From: SAR92 bacterium BACL16 MAG-120619-bin48
GTDB taxonomy: Bacteria; Pseudomonadota; Gammaproteobacteria; Pseudomonadales; Porticoccaceae
Assembly (NCBI GenBank): GCA_001438605.1
Contig: LIDE01000033.1
Coordinates: forward strand, 1-38,110
Direction: 5' to 3'
DNA length: 38,110 bases
The translations under genes were made by a program, and so were the position numbers. The first letter of the stretch is position 1. Every line of letters begins with the position of its first letter. Positions 17,169 to 25,576 of the stretch are shown here, one piece after another. Below the pieces are notes generated by a model. The model did not search any database. It saw only the letters and a list, made by a program, of their open reading frames with translations, and was not told the origin of the DNA.

Positions 17169-18134
17169 TCACTTAGCTGTTCGAAAACCAATATGAGACG
17201 AGCCGAGCGTAACATCTTGAGCCTGTCGAGCGGCAGGACGAAAGCGTTGACAGTAGTTATCTGAACACAAAAATGAGCCTCCTTTAAGCGTTTTTACGAC
17301 AATGCCAGGCTGCTGAGGATCATATCCCTGATCACCGTAATTTCTTTTATGATCTGGCCCGTATGCTGTGTCAGTCCATTCCCATACATTTCCGGTCATA
17401 TCGTATAAGCCATAGCCATTTTCGGTAAAGCACCCAACCGGCGAGCTGCCTACAAATCCATCCTCTTTAAGATTTGTATAAGGGAAATGCCCTTGCCAAG
17501 TGTTGGCTTTCGCCTCACCCTGATGAGGAGCCTCCTGACCCCATGAGTAGGTCGCACCCTCTAAACCTCCTCTGGATGCGTATTCCCACTCCGCCTCTGT
17601 GGGCAAGCGTCGACCCATCCATGTAGCATAGGCCTCTGCATCGGCATGGATAAGATGCACAACCGGAAAGGAGCCTTTTCCTTCGATAAAGCTCTCGGGG
17701 CCAAGAGGATGCTGCCAATTTGCACCGGGTACAAATTGCCACCAGCTAGCAGTCGCAGTTACTTTTTCTGGATCTGGCGATACAAACACCATGGAGCCAG
17801 GAACCCGAAGCTCTGGCGGAACATTAGGGAATTCTTTTTTGGACAGACCCCGCTCTGCCGCAGTGACATATCCCGTGGCCTCAACAAAGGCGCTAAACTG
17901 CCTGTTGGTGACCTCAGTAAGATCAATATTGAAGTCTGCAACGACCCTGATTCCAGCGGGTCTTTCATCGGCATAGTAGCGGTTATCACCAAACGTGAAT
18001 TGCCCCCCGATAATATCCACAGTATTACCAATGTCGGCCTCAGCTAAACATGTCAGAGGCTTCGTTCTATCTTCACAAGCAACCAGAGACACTGCGAGTA
18101 ACAGGACGAGAGAAATATTATTACCTGAAGGCAT
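17169..18134 (-). CDS. Formylglycine-generating enzyme (sulfatase maturase), lipoprotein
   Basis: The 321-residue protein of the FGE-sulfatase/SUMF1 family oxidises a cysteine in sulfatases to C-alpha-formylglycine. Family motifs are GGQFTFGDNRYYADERPA, DLTEVTNRQFSAFVEATGYV, RRLPTEAEWEYASRGG, GNVWEWTDTAYG and GSSHIGFRTAK. The two active-site cysteines of true FGEs are present at Cys290 and Cys295 (GGSFLCSDNYCQRFRPAAR), so this is not merely an SUMF1-like domain. The N-terminus is a lipoprotein signal with lipobox LVAC (about residue 20), placing it at the periplasmic membrane face, which is notable because characterised actinobacterial FGEs are cytosolic. GGGGAGG lies before the ATG. It is the obvious activator of the three sulfatases nearby. 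Confidence 0.93.
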   Translation of the reverse strand: MPSGNNISLVLLLAVSLVACEDRTKPLTCLAEADIGNTVDIIGGQFTFGDNRYYADERPAGIRVVADFNIDLTEVTNRQFSAFVEATGYVTAAERGLSKKEFPNVPPELRVPGSMVFVSPDPEKVTATASWWQFVPGANWQHPLGPESFIEGKGSFPVVHLIHADAEAYATWMGRRLPTEAEWEYASRGGLEGATYSWGQEAPHQGEAKANTWQGHFPYTNLKEDGFVGSSPVGCFTENGYGLYDMTGNVWEWTDTAYGPDHKRNYGDQGYDPQQPGIVVKTLKGGSFLCSDNYCQRFRPAARQAQDVTLGSSHIGFRTAK

Positions 18135-18483
18135 CAGCCTCCCCTTTTTTAGGTATCGGCAAGTCAGTCAATCTATGACAGATTACCCCAAAGCCAGCAT
18201 TGATATGTGTTGACTATTTTTATTGAATATTTAGAACTCGGCACCGCTGTTGTTTCGCGAAAACCAAACCAATTCCATACCGGCTCATTAATATCTATAC
18301 TGTTGAGAATTCGATTCCATCCGTCTGCTACACGATTGACTGGAGCATCACCATCCACTGAGAGGCATTTCTAGTGACCAATATCGAGAGCCTCCTTCGC
18401 GTCTATGCTATTCTTTATCAACTTCAACGTATGGTATCCACGAAGATTGCTCGCAGTGCGTAGCAAGCTGATTCAAGAAGAGG
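18135..18483 (-). other. Gap between FGE and sulfatase genes with possible gene debris
   Basis: No intact gene. On the minus strand two coding-like stretches occur: one at about 18460-18370 reading LRTASNLRGYHTLKLIKNSI and on to a stop, and one at 18361-18173 reading VDGDAPVNRVADGWNRIL and then NEPVWNWFGF before a stop at 18173. The second faintly resembles the N-terminal region of GH39 xylosidases (WxxFGYDEP), but too little is left for a firm call. The last 40 bases are the FGE leader with its ribosome site. Confidence 0.3.
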
Positions 18484-19968
18484 CTATCGGCTTTCTCTCA
18501 AAATAATCAGTTGCTCATGAAGATCCGCAACAAGCGATTTATAGTCTTTATGTTCAGCCAGATTAACAGTCTCTTTGGGGTCATTTAGGTGATCAAACAT
18601 CATTCGCGCTGTTACTTGGCCCTGTTGATCAAACCATTCTGTCATGGCATAGCGATCGGTCTTAATCACATCTGCTGCATGCCAACGTGGAAACACAGCT
18701 ACTTTGCCTGGAGCATTAACATCTAACAACTGACTTACGAAGCTATCGCCCTGCAACTGCGGAAGTTTAGGCTTACCCAATAACTCGAGTACGGTGGGGA
18801 ATATATCGACAAATTCGACCAAACCCTCGGCAGTACCGACGCCTGGATTCCTGCTCGGCTTAGTTTCACTGCTTTTAGATGAAGTACCCTCTCGCAGCAG
18901 CCCCATAGCAGATTTCTCTGTCAGTTTTGTCGGCAATTTAACGATTAGCGGTGTTCTCGTTGCCACATCAAAGGGCGAGTGTTTAACCCATAAACCATGT
19001 TCGCCGAGGCTAAAGCCATGGTCACCAGCGAGGATAACAATGGTGTTGTCATCGAGGTCAAGCTGTTTTAATTTGGCCAGTAATTTACCCACCTGAGCAT
19101 CCGAGTAACTGACGCTGGCAAGATATCCATGAACCAGTTTCTTTGCCATAGCGTCGGGAACCGGGTGCGGTGCTTTGGGGATACCCTCAAATTTGCGCAA
19201 CTCACCCCAACTATGGATGGCCTGGCGAGGCGCTCCCACCGGCATAAGTGGATTACTCGCAAGATCGATATCATCTTCCCGGTAGAGGTCCCAGTAGCGT
19301 AAAGGCACAGTAAACGGCAGGTGAGGCTTTAAAAAACCCACCGCCATGAAGAAAGGCTGATCACGCTGACTGGCAGACTCAAGAGACGTGATGGCCTGAT
19401 CAGCAATCATGCCATCAAAATAATGATTATCTGGAACATCTGTGGCTTCGTAAGCCGGACCAACGCGACCCTTGAGAAAACTGGCAATGTTTTCCGCGCT
19501 CTGGTAATTGCGGTGCCCAATCCGCTTAATCTTGGGCTTAGGGTTCCAAGGCGGCGTACTCCAGCCAGCCTTAGAATCGTCAGGAAAATGCAATATCTTA
19601 CCGATACTTTGGCTGTAGTAACCCTGTTTTTTGAGGTAGCCAAACAAGGTTTCAGCGCCTTTGGCATCCTCATCAATACGCGCTTGATAACCGACAAAGC
19701 GGGTTTCTGTCGGTCTGATACCCGACATCATACTGGCTCTAGAAGCGCCACAGACCGGCACATTGGCATAGGCATTTGCAAACAGCACCCCCTCACTGGC
19801 CAAACTATCTATGTTCGGGGATTTAACGGCTGTGCTGCCGTAAGCACCCAGTTCTGGGCGCAGGTCATCGATCATAATAAACAGGATGTTGGCAGGCTTC
19901 ACGTCACTGGCAATAGCGTTAAATGCAATTGACAGGCTGCACATAAAGATTAGCAATAGATTTTTCAT
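18484..19968 (-). CDS. Family S1 sulfatase, iduronate-2-sulfatase-like, exported
   Basis: This protein of about 494 residues hydrolyses sulfate esters. It has a signal peptide (LLLIFMCSLSIAFNAIAS), the metal-site start ANILFIMIDDLRPELGAYGS, the modification motif C-x-A-S-R at Cys73 (VCGASRASMMSG), the second metal motif VILAGDHGFSLGEHGLW, and a C-terminal part typical of iduronate-2-sulfatase-like members (FPRWHAADVIKTDRYAMTEW). The modification site has Ala instead of the usual Pro, a known alternative. The start at 19968 is preferred over a GTG at 19983 because GGAAGG lies 8 bases before it. The gene lies 34 bases behind the other sulfatase, so they are co-transcribed, and activation by the neighbouring FGE is expected. 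Confidence 0.92.
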   Translation of the reverse strand: MKNLLLIFMCSLSIAFNAIASDVKPANILFIMIDDLRPELGAYGSTAVKSPNIDSLASEGVLFANAYANVPVCGASRASMMSGIRPTETRFVGYQARIDEDAKGAETLFGYLKKQGYYSQSIGKILHFPDDSKAGWSTPPWNPKPKIKRIGHRNYQSAENIASFLKGRVGPAYEATDVPDNHYFDGMIADQAITSLESASQRDQPFFMAVGFLKPHLPFTVPLRYWDLYREDDIDLASNPLMPVGAPRQAIHSWGELRKFEGIPKAPHPVPDAMAKKLVHGYLASVSYSDAQVGKLLAKLKQLDLDDNTIVILAGDHGFSLGEHGLWVKHSPFDVATRTPLIVKLPTKLTEKSAMGLLREGTSSKSSETKPSRNPGVGTAEGLVEFVDIFPTVLELLGKPKLPQLQGDSFVSQLLDVNAPGKVAVFPRWHAADVIKTDRYAMTEWFDQQGQVTARMMFDHLNDPKETVNLAEHKDYKSLVADLHEQLIILRESR

Positions 19969-20002
19969 AAAGCGGCCTTCCACTTTCGACTTTAATGGTT
20001 TG

Positions 20003-21715
20003 CTAGTGTGCTGCAGGTTTGGCTTTAGAGAGCCCTGCCCTAACCTTATCGGGTTTCATAAAGTCACGCAGATCGCGCTCGCTACCATTACGTAACCATT
20101 GGTCTGGGAACTCGGCCGCTTTTGACCGCTCCCCCTCACGGAACACTGCACCATGACTAAATTTCTCGGTGTATGGGACACTTAAGCCATCGCGAGAATC
20201 CCCAAGACGGGCAAACAACTTACCACGCAGATCGGCGACTACCGCCAAATACTCAGGGTCGTGGATCAGGTTGTGCATTTCTTTAGGGTCAGTGCGCATA
20301 TCATAGAGCTCCTCTGTATCCCAAAGACCATGATAGGTAATAAATTTATAGTCGTCTGTGCGCAGCGCAAAGGTGGTTGGTGTGCTCGGATAATTAAATT
20401 CCCAGTAGTATTCATAGAGCAGATCATCGCGCCATTCGCTTTCTGATTCGCCCCGTGCCAGAGAATACAGACTCTCTCCTTCAAATTGCTCCGGAGATTC
20501 AAGCCCAGCAATATCCAGTATGGTTGGCGCAATATCGATATTGGCGGCAATCTCTTTAACCACATGATTAGCCTTCAAGCCATCACCCCAGGCTAAAAGC
20601 GGTACCCGCATGGACTCCTCATAGGCATTACGCTTATCAATCAGACCGTGCTCACCAAACATAAAGCCATTGTCACCCATCAGCATCACAATGGTGTCGT
20701 CGGCATGGCCATTATCTTCGAGCCACTTAAAAAGACGACCAAGACTCTCGTCTACCGCAGACAACGCTCGGTGGTAGCGCATTTTGTACGCCTGAACATC
20801 CAGTGAACTGTGATAGGGAAAATCAACGCCGTGCCAGCTATTGCGCTGATTCTTAACCCACATGGGCTTACCCTCGTAATTTTCAGGGGTATCAGCTTGG
20901 CTATCAGGCACCGGAATGGTTCTGTCAGCATACTGCTGGCTGTGACGTTGCGCTGGTGCAAAATTTGCGTGTACCGCCTTGTGAGAAAGGTACATAAAGA
21001 ACGGTTCTTCGCTATCGCGACTGTCCAGCCAATCCACTGCGTAATCGGTTAACTCATCAGTGATATAACCTTTTTGTTTAACGATATCACCATTGATATT
21101 GAGCATGCTCTGCTCACCATTGGGTTTGATTGGATAGTAATGGCCCTGACCAGCAAAGCTCACCCAGTGATCAAAGCCTGGCTGAGGATCATCGAGCCTG
21201 CGTCCGGCTGGCGCCAATTCACCCATGTGCCACTTGCCAAAAAAGGCGGTGTTATAGCCGGCCTTTTGCAAGTACTCGGGGAAAAAAATCGTGCCATCGC
21301 GAGGTGGCTTGTTATTGTCGACAACGCCATGGTTATGCATATATTGGCCGGTGAGGATCGAAGCCCGACTCGGAGAGCAAAGTGCCGTGGTGACAAAGGC
21401 ATTCTTAAAGTGGACGCCTTCGGCAGCCATGCGATCCATATTCGGCGTTTCTATAATTGGATTCATAAAGCCGAGTTCATCGTAGCGCTGATCATCAGTG
21501 AGCACATAGATCACGTTCTTTGGCTTGCTGACCCTTGACTGGCCTCCAAAGGATCGATACAACCAATCCATTGAGAAATCAGATTGGTACCTTTTTTGTT
21601 CTGCGCGTTGATTGCTTTCCCCTACATCGGTACAACCAACTAGTATCGAAATTAGCATAACTACACTGGCTCTACCTAACAGCCCATTTGTCCAATTGCG
21701 TTTCAAATCATTCAT
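20003..21715 (-). CDS. Family S1 sulfatase, lipoprotein
   Basis: This 570-residue sulfatase has a lipoprotein signal (VVMLISILVGC) and about 45 residues of linker before the core. The core opens with PKNVIYVLTDDQRYDELGFM, carries the canonical modification motif CSPSR at Cys113 (TTALCSPSRASILTGQY), and has GMGELAP-type and MLMGDNGFMFGEHGLIDK metal motifs. The C-terminal DELYDMRTDPKEMHNLIHDPE-like stretch (EELYDMRTDPKEMHNLIHDP) is the usual S1 end. The sequence resembles S1 members acting on algal polysaccharides or heparan-type sugars, but the subfamily cannot be fixed by eye. It follows the GH3 gene by 42 bases and precedes the second sulfatase by 34, so it belongs to the GH10-GH3-sulfatase operon. 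Confidence 0.92.
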   Translation of the reverse strand: MNDLKRNWTNGLLGRASVVMLISILVGCTDVGESNQRAEQKRYQSDFSMDWLYRSFGGQSRVSKPKNVIYVLTDDQRYDELGFMNPIIETPNMDRMAAEGVHFKNAFVTTALCSPSRASILTGQYMHNHGVVDNNKPPRDGTIFFPEYLQKAGYNTAFFGKWHMGELAPAGRRLDDPQPGFDHWVSFAGQGHYYPIKPNGEQSMLNINGDIVKQKGYITDELTDYAVDWLDSRDSEEPFFMYLSHKAVHANFAPAQRHSQQYADRTIPVPDSQADTPENYEGKPMWVKNQRNSWHGVDFPYHSSLDVQAYKMRYHRALSAVDESLGRLFKWLEDNGHADDTIVMLMGDNGFMFGEHGLIDKRNAYEESMRVPLLAWGDGLKANHVVKEIAANIDIAPTILDIAGLESPEQFEGESLYSLARGESESEWRDDLLYEYYWEFNYPSTPTTFALRTDDYKFITYHGLWDTEELYDMRTDPKEMHNLIHDPEYLAVVADLRGKLFARLGDSRDGLSVPYTEKFSHGAVFREGERSKAAEFPDQWLRNGSERDLRDFMKPDKVRAGLSKAKPAAH

Positions 21716-21757
21716 ATATATCCCTTAAAACTTATTTTCGATTTTTTGTTGTTATGC

Positions 21758-24073
21758 TTAGTCTTTAATGCGCAGCTGAATGGTTTTTAAGTCGGCTTCA
21801 CGAGATGAGGAGCCAACCATCAAGGTGAAAGCTCCGGGCTCGACTACCCACTCCATAGCACGGTTGTAATAGGCCAGCATCTCAGGTTCTATGGTAAAGC
21901 TAACGCGCCTTGACTCGCCCGCCAGTAGATAGATCTTTTGAAACCCCTTGAGCTCCTTTACCGGTCGAGTTATTTCGCTGTAATTGTCACGGATATAAAA
22001 CTGTATCGTTTCATAACCCGCGCGATCGCCACTATTAGTGACGGTGACCGATAGTTTGGTGCTCTCGGTTTTTTCAATACTTTTGTTATCCAGAACTGGC
22101 TGAGAAAAAGCAAATTCGGTATAGCTGAGGCCATAACCAAATTCAAACAGATTGCGCGTCGGAGCATCGGCATATTTGTGTTTGTAAGCCGAGGGCTTGT
22201 GGTTATAGATCGCCTGAGTATGGCCGATGCTATAGGGCACAGTGATAGGCAATTTACCGCTGGGATTAGTCACCCCATAGATAATTTCTGCCAGTGCCTG
22301 TCCGCCCATTGCACCGGGCTCCCAGGCTTCAATAACAGCAGCACTGTTATCCACGACCCAGGGTTCAGCGATCGGTCGGCCATTAACTAAGACCACAACC
22401 ACCGGTATTCCCGTTGCGTGAATGGCCTGTACCAACTCAAGCTGTCGGCCGATAAGATTGATCGACGAGCGGGCAACATTTTCGCCGGAGGTCTTGCCCT
22501 TTTTGTCGTAGCGCAGGGGGTTTTCACCCACCACCACAACCGCGACCTGAGACTGACTCGCGCGCTTGGCGGCGCCGAGAATATCCTCTGTAGAAAGGTT
22601 TTTAACCTGTTTACCAACGTCGTAAAAGTCAACATTCTCAGGACTGCCGGCAACTGCTCTAAGTCCTTCGAGTACGGTTGTAACATTCTCCTCTGGCTGC
22701 TGCAGCACCCAGTCTCCAAGAATCGTATGGTTGTCCGCATTGGGACCAGTAACAAAGACTTTGCTATTTTTTCGTAACGGTAGAATATTGTCATTGTTGG
22801 TCAAAAGCACAATAGCCTGACGCGCCATGTCCAGTGCAGTTTGCTGGTGCTCTGCAGTAAACACCGACTGTTCAATCTGATTTTCATCGACATAGGGATT
22901 TTCAAATAATCCGAGACGAAACTTCGCTAGCAGCATAGGGCCGACCGATGCATCTATGCGCTCCTCAGAGATTCGGCCTTCATTAACCAGTTCAACCAAA
23001 GGCTCAAGAAAATCAGGCCCATGCATATGCATATCCATTCCCGCATGCACGGTTTGGTAGACCGCCTCCTTTTGACTGGTGGCAACTCGGTGAAAGGTAT
23101 GCAAGCGTTCAATGTCCATCCAATCGCTAACCACAAAGCCCTTAAAGCCCCACTCTTCGCGCAACACATCATTGAGTAGATAACGACTGCCGTGGGCAGG
23201 TTCGCCATTGATCTCATTATGCGCAGCCATAAAGGTAAAGACACCGGCATCGACAGCACGCTTAAACGGTGGGAAGAAATCCTGACGCAGACTACGTTCA
23301 GAGACATCCATGGGCGACAGATTAATACCATTGATCGGATCACCGCCGGCAACCCAGTGCTTGGCATTAGCAATGACTTTCTGTGGGCCATCGAAGTCCC
23401 CCTGTTGAAGGCCCTCAATCGTCGCCACACCCATTTCAGCCACCAGGAAAGGATCTTCACCAAAGGTTTCACCTACTCGACCCCAACGCGGATCACGGGC
23501 TATATCCACATTAGGTGTAAAACTCCAGTGAGAGCCAGTGGCGCGCATCTCGCGCGCGGTTTCGACACTTGCTTGTTTAACTAGGCCAAGGTTCCACGAA
23601 CTAGCCATACTCAGGGGCGCAGGATAGACCGTAGAACCGCTGACCATGGCGTTACCATGTATCGCATCTATGCCAATCAGCAGCGGAATGCCAAGACGGC
23701 TTTTTTCTGCGTGACTCTGCAATAAGTTAGCCTCAGTAGCGGTCAATACATGAAGAAATGAACCCACTTTACCGGTCTCAATAAACGCTGGAATTTGCGA
23801 CGAGTGGAGATCGGGATAGAAGCCATGGGCGTCACTCTTAGCGAGATCATCGATGGACATATGCTGTTCTGATTCAGCTGTGTGATCAATGCCTACGTAC
23901 TGACACATTTGCCCTACCTTCTCCTCTAGCGTCATCCGCGGCAATAGATCAGCGACCCGCTGCTCAGCGGTTAAACTGGCGTCTAGGTATGCGGGTAAAA
24001 GTTCGCTACTGATCGAGGTTAGGGATGCTGTAGATATCAGTAAACCGGCAAAAGTAAGGAGTAATTTTTTCAT
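21758..24073 (-). CDS. GH3 exo-glycosidase (BglX-like beta-glucosidase or beta-xylosidase), exported
   Basis: The protein is about 771 residues from the start at 24073, which gives a clean signal peptide MKKLLLTFAGLLISTASLTS. An upstream in-frame ATG at 24160 overlaps the GH10 stop as ATGA and would add 29 residues, so both starts are possible. The GH3 barrel begins PRMTLEEKVGQMCQYVG, and the nucleophile is Asp317 in GFKGFVVSDWMDIERLH. The C-terminal sandwich and a fibronectin III-like domain (YETIQFYIRDNYSEITRPVKEL) complete the BglX-type layout. The enzyme would release terminal sugars in the periplasm; beta-xylosidase activity is suggested by the linked xylanase but is inferred. It is coupled to the GH10 gene and followed by the sulfatases. 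Confidence 0.92.
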   Translation of the reverse strand: MKKLLLTFAGLLISTASLTSISSELLPAYLDASLTAEQRVADLLPRMTLEEKVGQMCQYVGIDHTAESEQHMSIDDLAKSDAHGFYPDLHSSQIPAFIETGKVGSFLHVLTATEANLLQSHAEKSRLGIPLLIGIDAIHGNAMVSGSTVYPAPLSMASSWNLGLVKQASVETAREMRATGSHWSFTPNVDIARDPRWGRVGETFGEDPFLVAEMGVATIEGLQQGDFDGPQKVIANAKHWVAGGDPINGINLSPMDVSERSLRQDFFPPFKRAVDAGVFTFMAAHNEINGEPAHGSRYLLNDVLREEWGFKGFVVSDWMDIERLHTFHRVATSQKEAVYQTVHAGMDMHMHGPDFLEPLVELVNEGRISEERIDASVGPMLLAKFRLGLFENPYVDENQIEQSVFTAEHQQTALDMARQAIVLLTNNDNILPLRKNSKVFVTGPNADNHTILGDWVLQQPEENVTTVLEGLRAVAGSPENVDFYDVGKQVKNLSTEDILGAAKRASQSQVAVVVVGENPLRYDKKGKTSGENVARSSINLIGRQLELVQAIHATGIPVVVVLVNGRPIAEPWVVDNSAAVIEAWEPGAMGGQALAEIIYGVTNPSGKLPITVPYSIGHTQAIYNHKPSAYKHKYADAPTRNLFEFGYGLSYTEFAFSQPVLDNKSIEKTESTKLSVTVTNSGDRAGYETIQFYIRDNYSEITRPVKELKGFQKIYLLAGESRRVSFTIEPEMLAYYNRAMEWVVEPGAFTLMVGSSSREADLKTIQLRIKD

Positions 24074-24156
24074 TATCGGTGTAAGAGGCCTTGTTGTTAT
24101 AGTGGAAATAATAAAAGTTGTTGGGAATAGACTGTTTTTTACTGAATGGCTATTTT

Positions 24157-25458
24157 TCATGACAGACTAATCTGCGCATTAACAGTGTCTGATTTTAATG
24201 GCACTGCAAAGGTACCGCCGTTAGTCGCGCTCACCTGCATATGGTAGAGCCCCTTATAGCCAGTAAAATTAACCTCTCCTCGACTATCGGTGATTAATTC
24301 AACCTCGGTAGACCAGTGTTTGTTGACTAGGTCATGCCACACCTGGCCATTGGGTTTCAATCGCAAGTTGCGATCAACCAATGCTGCATCGGGCTTTGGT
24401 ACGCTGTTTTTAGCGTACTCAAAGGGCGTCCAGGTAAGCAGTCCGGTCATCTGCGGATGACTGAAGATAGCAGTCATAAAGTCTTCGGTATAACGTGCCT
24501 GAAACTCTAAATCCGGAGTTTCAAAATCAAACTCGGTAACCTGTAACTCGGTATTTAGCGTGGCGAAATCATTCATAATAGAGAGCAATTCTTGCGGCGC
24601 TGTAGGTGCAAATCCCTTGGGGATATGTGCTTGAAACCCAATCCCTTGAATAGCCGCGCCCTGCTTCAAAAGGCCCTGTATATAATTAAAATAAAAGGTT
24701 CTGTGACGCACTGAATTCTTAGTTAGCACTCCGTAGTCGTTGATATAGCGTTTAACCTCGGGCCGAATCTGCTGCACCTGTTTGAACCAATCAACAGCGA
24801 CCTCGGGCCCGAGAATATCCATAAACTCGTGACTACTAAAAGGCTCATTGAGCACATCCCATTCAGTTAGGGGATGGCCATATTGGCTGACCATTTTGTC
24901 AATATGATTATTAAGAAGCTTGCGTAACTGCACTTTATTGCCCGAATATCTGGTATGTTCTGCTGCAGCTCGCCTGAAACCGGGCCAGATTAAACAGTGC
25001 CCGCGAACCGGGATGCTGCGCTCTGCACACCATTCCATAAAAGGTTCGATGTACTGGCTATTATTGTCATGGTGCTTCCACTTAAACGCATTCTCAGGGG
25101 TCAGTTTGTGGAACAGCAAATCGCAGTACTCTAAATGACCCTGCCTTAATTCTTGAGAGTATGGGTTGCCATAGAGGCGCCTTAAGCGCGGTGCCGCACC
25201 AAAACCAAACTCATGGCGATAGAGATTTGCTGTAACCGGAAGATTTGCCAGGGGCATGCCCGCGGCGTCTGTTATCTTGACATTGAAGCGGCCTTTGCGA
25301 AGAGTCTCAATGCGCTGCTTAGCCTCTTTTCGCCAGCCGGCACTATCTTCCATACCTGCATAAGACGTCGCTGCAGTAGAGAAGTTTTTCACCTGGTTGG
25401 CGAACCCGAAAGACGGCGTGGCAGCAGCCAAAGCTGATATAAAGCGTCGCCTGTTCAC
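24157..25458 (-). CDS. GH10 endo-xylanase with Tat signal
   Basis: The 433-residue GH10 protein starts with a twin-arginine signal (MNRRRFISALAAATPSFGFA), unusual in this cluster, where the other enzymes use Sec or lipoprotein signals. A short beta-sandwich-like stretch (about 55-90; FNVKITDAAGMPLANLPVTA) precedes the barrel. The acid/base Glu205 is in TEWDVLNEPFSSHEF and the nucleophile Glu309 in LQVTEFDFETP; RGHCLIWPGF and GLLTWTPFEYAKNS are further GH10 hallmarks. A C-terminal domain of about 60 residues follows. GH10 enzymes cut beta-1,4-xylan, with some members active on beta-1,3-xylan, so this gene defines the likely polymer. It is the first enzyme gene after the TonB receptor. Confidence 0.9.
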   Translation of the reverse strand: MNRRRFISALAAATPSFGFANQVKNFSTAATSYAGMEDSAGWRKEAKQRIETLRKGRFNVKITDAAGMPLANLPVTANLYRHEFGFGAAPRLRRLYGNPYSQELRQGHLEYCDLLFHKLTPENAFKWKHHDNNSQYIEPFMEWCAERSIPVRGHCLIWPGFRRAAAEHTRYSGNKVQLRKLLNNHIDKMVSQYGHPLTEWDVLNEPFSSHEFMDILGPEVAVDWFKQVQQIRPEVKRYINDYGVLTKNSVRHRTFYFNYIQGLLKQGAAIQGIGFQAHIPKGFAPTAPQELLSIMNDFATLNTELQVTEFDFETPDLEFQARYTEDFMTAIFSHPQMTGLLTWTPFEYAKNSVPKPDAALVDRNLRLKPNGQVWHDLVNKHWSTEVELITDSRGEVNFTGYKGLYHMQVSATNGGTFAVPLKSDTVNAQISLS

Positions 25459-25534
25459 AATCCAATTACCACCCGTATTCAGTTAACGTGAAAGCAGCTC
25501 AAAAGTAACCTTACCTGCGTACTTAAAGACTATT

Positions 25535-25563
25535 ACCCTCCCAGGGAGAACCGCCAGGAGGGT
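25535..25563 (-). terminator. Hairpin between TonB receptor and GH10 genes
   Basis: ACCCTCC (25535-25541) pairs with GGAGGGT (25557-25563). No run of T follows on the minus strand, so it may be a leaky terminator or an mRNA-stabilising hairpin that keeps receptor mRNA more abundant than enzyme mRNA, as in many such operons. Confidence 0.5.
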
Positions 25564-25576
25564 TTTAGTCGGAGTT

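Noticed and set aside
19423-19932. Plus-strand frame of 169 codons opposite the iduronate-sulfatase-like gene
   Set aside because: Fully inside a well-supported gene on the other strand, with no motif or ribosome site.
21074-21538. Plus-strand frame of 154 codons opposite the lipoprotein sulfatase
   Set aside because: Shadow of the sulfatase coding sequence.
22954-23472. Minus-strand frame of 172 codons inside the GH3 gene
   Set aside because: Same strand but a different frame from a complete GH3 catalytic domain; no start signal.
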